From Berberis thunbergii (Eukaryota; Streptophyta; Magnoliopsida; Ranunculales; Berberidaceae), in NCBI GenBank assembly GCA_003290165.1, contig QNQO01000540.1, positions 186,001 through 250,000 on the forward strand: a DNA stretch of 64,000 bases. Direction: 5' to 3'. The position numbers and the translations under genes were made by a program. Numbering within the stretch: position 1 is the stretch's first letter; each line of letters opens with the position of its first letter. Below, one piece after another: positions 60,160 through 64,000 of this stretch. Under the pieces are notes generated by a model. That model ran no database searches and was not told the origin of the DNA. It saw only the letters and a program-made list of their open reading frames with translations.

Positions 60160-63100
60160 CCACCAAAGATGTCGCCTGAAAACTCTATAACCTAAGAAAA
60201 AACTAGATTACTACTTTCTAATAAGAACGTACCCAAGAAACATAAACTTACTTAAGTCAACGTGGTAGCTGGTATGAGAAATCTCTATCCTTATAAATAA
60301 CATAAGTGACATGCTTTAACATTAAAATTTCATATAAAAAAATAACACTCAAAGTCTTGTAGTTCCTCAATGAGGCAAACATTTCATACTACTAAGTTTT
60401 ATCATGCTTAAAATATACATTTTTTTTACCAACACTTACAAAGTGAAGGTCGAACATGGTAAGTCTGACCCAAAAAAATTGTTAGTAGACTTACCATCCT
60501 GCACAGAGCGTTTAGAAATAAATGAATAAAATTTCTAATTTATTGGTTATCATAAATACAATTTATTTTCAAATAAATTTATATCATACTCATAATCACC
60601 ATTATTTAAATGTCAACAAAATACATTTTACCTTAAGGAAGACATGTAGTTCTTATTCTAAGGTCAAATGAGCATTTAGTTTCTTCCATTAAGGCAATCA
60701 TGCACATACATAAAAATTTCGCTTCTTTTCCACAATCGCACTACCCTTCTTGTGCTGAACATACCTCACCCAAGTGTGTCTCCCTTGCCTTCAAAACCAC
60801 TCGGAGCGTACATGTTCCAAGTAGGGTGCCACATTGAGGAACATGTTATCTCACCCGAATTTTGATCTATGACAAAAAGTTTCTAAATACTAAACGTACT
60901 ACCGAACTCACATAAAACGATGTACCCAATATGCAAGCAAGTTTGCATGCCAAAATTATATCACACGTATACAAGCAAGTAATGCTACAATAATTCCTTT
61001 TTTTATCACTTTTTTTTCAGAGTTGTGGAAAAGAGCATAAAAAATTCAACTAAAACTCAAAACTCTTTTATGGTGACACTTTGTCAACTATAAATAAATC
61101 AACCACAATATTAACCCATTCTTTTGGGAAAACTAGCATTTTTCATAAACTAATGATTTTTAATAATACAGCGATCAAGTCCATTCAATATAGGAAATTC
61201 ACATTCTTTAACAAGTCTATTTGCATAAGAATAATATTCTAGTCATAAGCGAATAACAAATACAAATACACATACGCAATAACCATACAAATACCCAAAT
61301 ACATCTCCTCAAATTATGAATATTTCCCACATAAATTTCAAATCATCTTAATCAAACTAAACTCAAATCACATTGTAATCAAACTAAGTCCAGGTTGGGT
61401 TTAATTATAAAGGTACAATTATCCAGCCCAACCCAAGCTTTTAAATAATGGGTGAGGGCCAACTCTGTAAATATATTAATTTGTAAACAAAGTTAGGCCC
61501 ACCCAAAGCTCATAAAATTTATTGGATAGGAAAAATTGTCAGGCCCGAATGTTTGAAATCCAATAATTTTGGTCATAAATTTATTGGATTTATTGTTCCA
61601 TGTTATTTTGACTAAACCTAGTCCCCAATTACTACATCACATAAATCAGTGAGTCAACTTAGTGTATTTATTATTCAAACTCTAAATGTTTTGAATGAAA
61701 CACAAAATGGATATCAAGGTTTGTGACAATACAGGAGATCAAAATGAAACATCTTTGGCTAAACCAAAGAGACTAAGGTTATATTAATTATTTTGGCTTT
61801 CATATTTTCTTCAAATGAGGAATTGACATAGTCAATAATTATTCTTCTCTTCTTTCTCTAAAGATAAAGTCCAAAATGTTGATTATTATCAATGTTCCTA
61901 CATGGTTTAGTGGTCCACCAATTTAAATCCACAATGTCAAAAAAAACAAGTGTTACCCATGTCATCATGAAGAGCATAATGAAGAGGATCCCAAAGTTTA
62001 ATACTATTTCTTTCCTATTTTGGCCTTGCATTACATAAATAAATAAATATCAAAAACTTCTAGAGAATTTAATGTACCATAATTGTTATGAATCACATGA
62101 TTATTTCAAACAATTAAATAATGAAATATTTGTTAAGTGGCATAGGCACGTAGTAGGGTGTGAAATTATTTTTTTTTTATTTTTATAACCACCAATTTGT
62201 CTTATGAAGCAAACAAAACACAACCATATGTATTGAATGATAATCACCTCGGGATATCATCTATTTATTTGTTCATTTAGCTATTTATTTGTCTTATCAA
62301 ACCTAAGTTACCTTCTATGGTCATCACTTAGGTTCATACCCACGTATCAATAAAAACCAAGAGGATTTAATCCTAATAAGAAGTAAAGTTCTGTGACGAA
62401 GATATAAACATAAAATATTAATAAAATTCATCATACAATTAATATAAGATTCCCTACTAAAACCATAAACTCAAGATGTAATCATAGAACATGAAATAAA
62501 ATCTAAGAGAATTGATTAAAGGGTTTGTTATCAAACATCCATGTCTATATAGATAAAATATATTGTATACCATCAAAGTAAACAAATAGTCCATAAACAA
62601 GCCCAAAGTGGAGAGATTCAAGAGCAATGGTAATTTCACAAATTGAAATTTTAGAAAGGAAAAAAAAATCATTAATAAAAATATCATTTAGAATGAAGAA
62701 AACTCACAAATTTTTTATTTATTTCAACCTTGCGCAAGCCTTTTCCGCGCACGCACGTCCTCCCCTTCTTCATCTTCTTTTATTAATATTTTTTTATTGG
62801 AGATGACATAATCATCTCTCTTTCTTTCTCTTTTCCCTTCCTCTCTTTCTTCTCTTTATTTTCTCTTCTTCAATTTCTCATTCCCTACTTCTCTTTTGTC
62901 TTCTTCTTCATCATCTTTATTTCTCTATATGTTTTTCTTTTCTTTTCTCTCCCATTTCTCTTCTCTCTTTTTTTTCCTCACTTTTTCCTCTTTTCTTTCT
63001 TAAGCGATGTAAACCATAGCAAGCCCTCTTTCTCTCCCATTAAGTCACGTTTTTTGCCACCACCAACACAAAACCAAACAATTTAGTAAAGAAAACCATA

Positions 63101-63374
63101 AATATTAGGGTTTTATAAAGTATATATGCACCCCCTTTATTTAATCTACTCAATGTTAAACCTAATGCAACCATAGACAAAACAAAAATCTGCACATGAG
63201 TTCAAGCCCAAGCCCAATAAAAAGAATAAAACAAGTTTATAAACTAACCCCACATTTTTATTCTATTTAACAACTACAAACAAATCAATTTTTTATATTA
63301 TATAAAATTTTAGTATATATCACAAATTAATAAATAAGTAATATTTACATTTATTTAATTAGGTGGGTATTACA
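60160..63374 (-). repeat. Chromovirus LTR, inverted
   Basis: On the minus strand it starts TGTAATACCC at 63374 and runs about 3.2 kb to 60160, where it matches 56270-56290 of the forward LTR (GAGTTTTC.GGCG.CATCTTTGG). It contains a pyrimidine-rich block at 62800-63000. Only the last ~180 bp of the LTR are missing. Confidence 0.75.
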
Positions 63375-64000
63375 ATATACACGCCTCAAAAGAATCTCGT
63401 CTTCGAAAGGTAAGAGAGTCATGAATTTTTGAAAGAAAATAAAAATTATACGACTTGGCAAACGAAATTAGGTTTTAAAAATACATTTTCAGATGATAAA
63501 TTATTCGAAACTTATACTCATAGAAAATTTTCACATCATATAAAACAACATAACAAACATACATAGACACGAGGTTGCTATATGTGAATATCCATATTAT
63601 TTTAACAAGAAACTAAAAGTAATAAGTTGGAACACTTTATGTACAAAAATATATATCATGATCGGTAAAAAGTACATGTGTTACAATATATACACCTCAA
63701 AAGAATCTCGTCCCGAGATTCAGTAGAGAGTTGTAAGTATGTAATTAATTCTACAATAAACAAACAAACCATATTGACAAACAAGTAGCTCATGTACATA
63801 TACATAATTTCATGAAGACAAACACACGAAGATATATTATAAAATTCAATAAGTATTAAAAATTACGGGGTGCTACAATATATACAATTCAAAAGGAATC
63901 CCAACTCGATATTCGATGAAAGGGCTAACTAAACACTCATGATAACAAATCGCTAAAAGGAGAACTATACGGAATAATGTCCTACAATATTGACATTAAA
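63375..64000 (-). repeat. Inverted copy of the junction array
   Basis: Minus-strand GAATCTCG.GACGAGATTCTTTTGAGG-type junctions followed by TGTAATA/TGTAACA/TGTAGCA occur near 63370, 63690 and 63860, mirroring 57345, 57040 and 56755. The structure continues past the window end. Confidence 0.7.

Overview
This window is nuclear DNA of a flowering plant, almost certainly a eudicot. It is AT-rich, has no bacterial-type gene organisation, and is built almost entirely of nested plant transposable elements: Ty3/gypsy LTR elements, an RTE-clade LINE, a tRNA-type SINE, and CACTA, PIF/Harbinger, hAT and Mutator-like DNA transposons. I found no complete host gene. The host-like coding pieces I recognise are short exon fragments lying inside DNA transposons.

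Layout. 1-2886: right end of a CACTA element carrying antisense fragments of an EH-domain (EHD) gene and a condensin CAP-G-like gene. 2887-6019: a 72-bp tandem repeat, then a reverse-strand gypsy gag remnant with its LTR. 6020-13075: forward Athila-type gypsy element (LTR 6020-7653, PBS, pol remnant, PPT, 3' LTR from 11662). 11498-29128: an 8.8-kb segment present twice in tandem. Each copy holds the end of the Athila element with its LTR, an RTE LINE with 15-bp target duplications, a SINE, a Harbinger element inserted in the SINE's own target duplication, a long pyrimidine/purine tract and a minisatellite.

29145-37699: a Mutator-like element (MULE) with about 1.27-kb terminal inverted repeats and an 11-bp direct repeat at its borders. 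It has a FAR1-type transposase gene (broken by two stops and a frameshift), captured MED33 and F-box fragments, and an intact convergent second gene. That gene encodes an RNase H1 N-terminal-type domain plus a C-terminal membrane segment. Both genes begin just inside a TIR that supplies a leader and splice donor, an arrangement like mudrA/mudrB of MuDR. This is the most unusual system in the window.

38301-42380: LTR and 3' part of another reverse-strand gypsy element, its LTR split by an 805-bp hAT element with a perfect 8-bp TSD. 42381-53908: a reverse-strand, gag-protease-only LTR element (no RT or integrase seen) with remnants of coiled-coil ORFs on the opposite strand, TATA motifs, and internal 178-bp and 133-bp tandem arrays. 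53909-64000: long LTRs of a Del/Tekay-like chromovirus, one split by a 988-bp hAT element carrying OEP37 and CASP-like gene fragments, followed by a large inverted repeat centred near 60155 that runs off the window.

All calls come from reading motifs, repeats and termini by eye. No database search was run, so family names rest on remembered motifs and junction coordinates may be off by a few bases.
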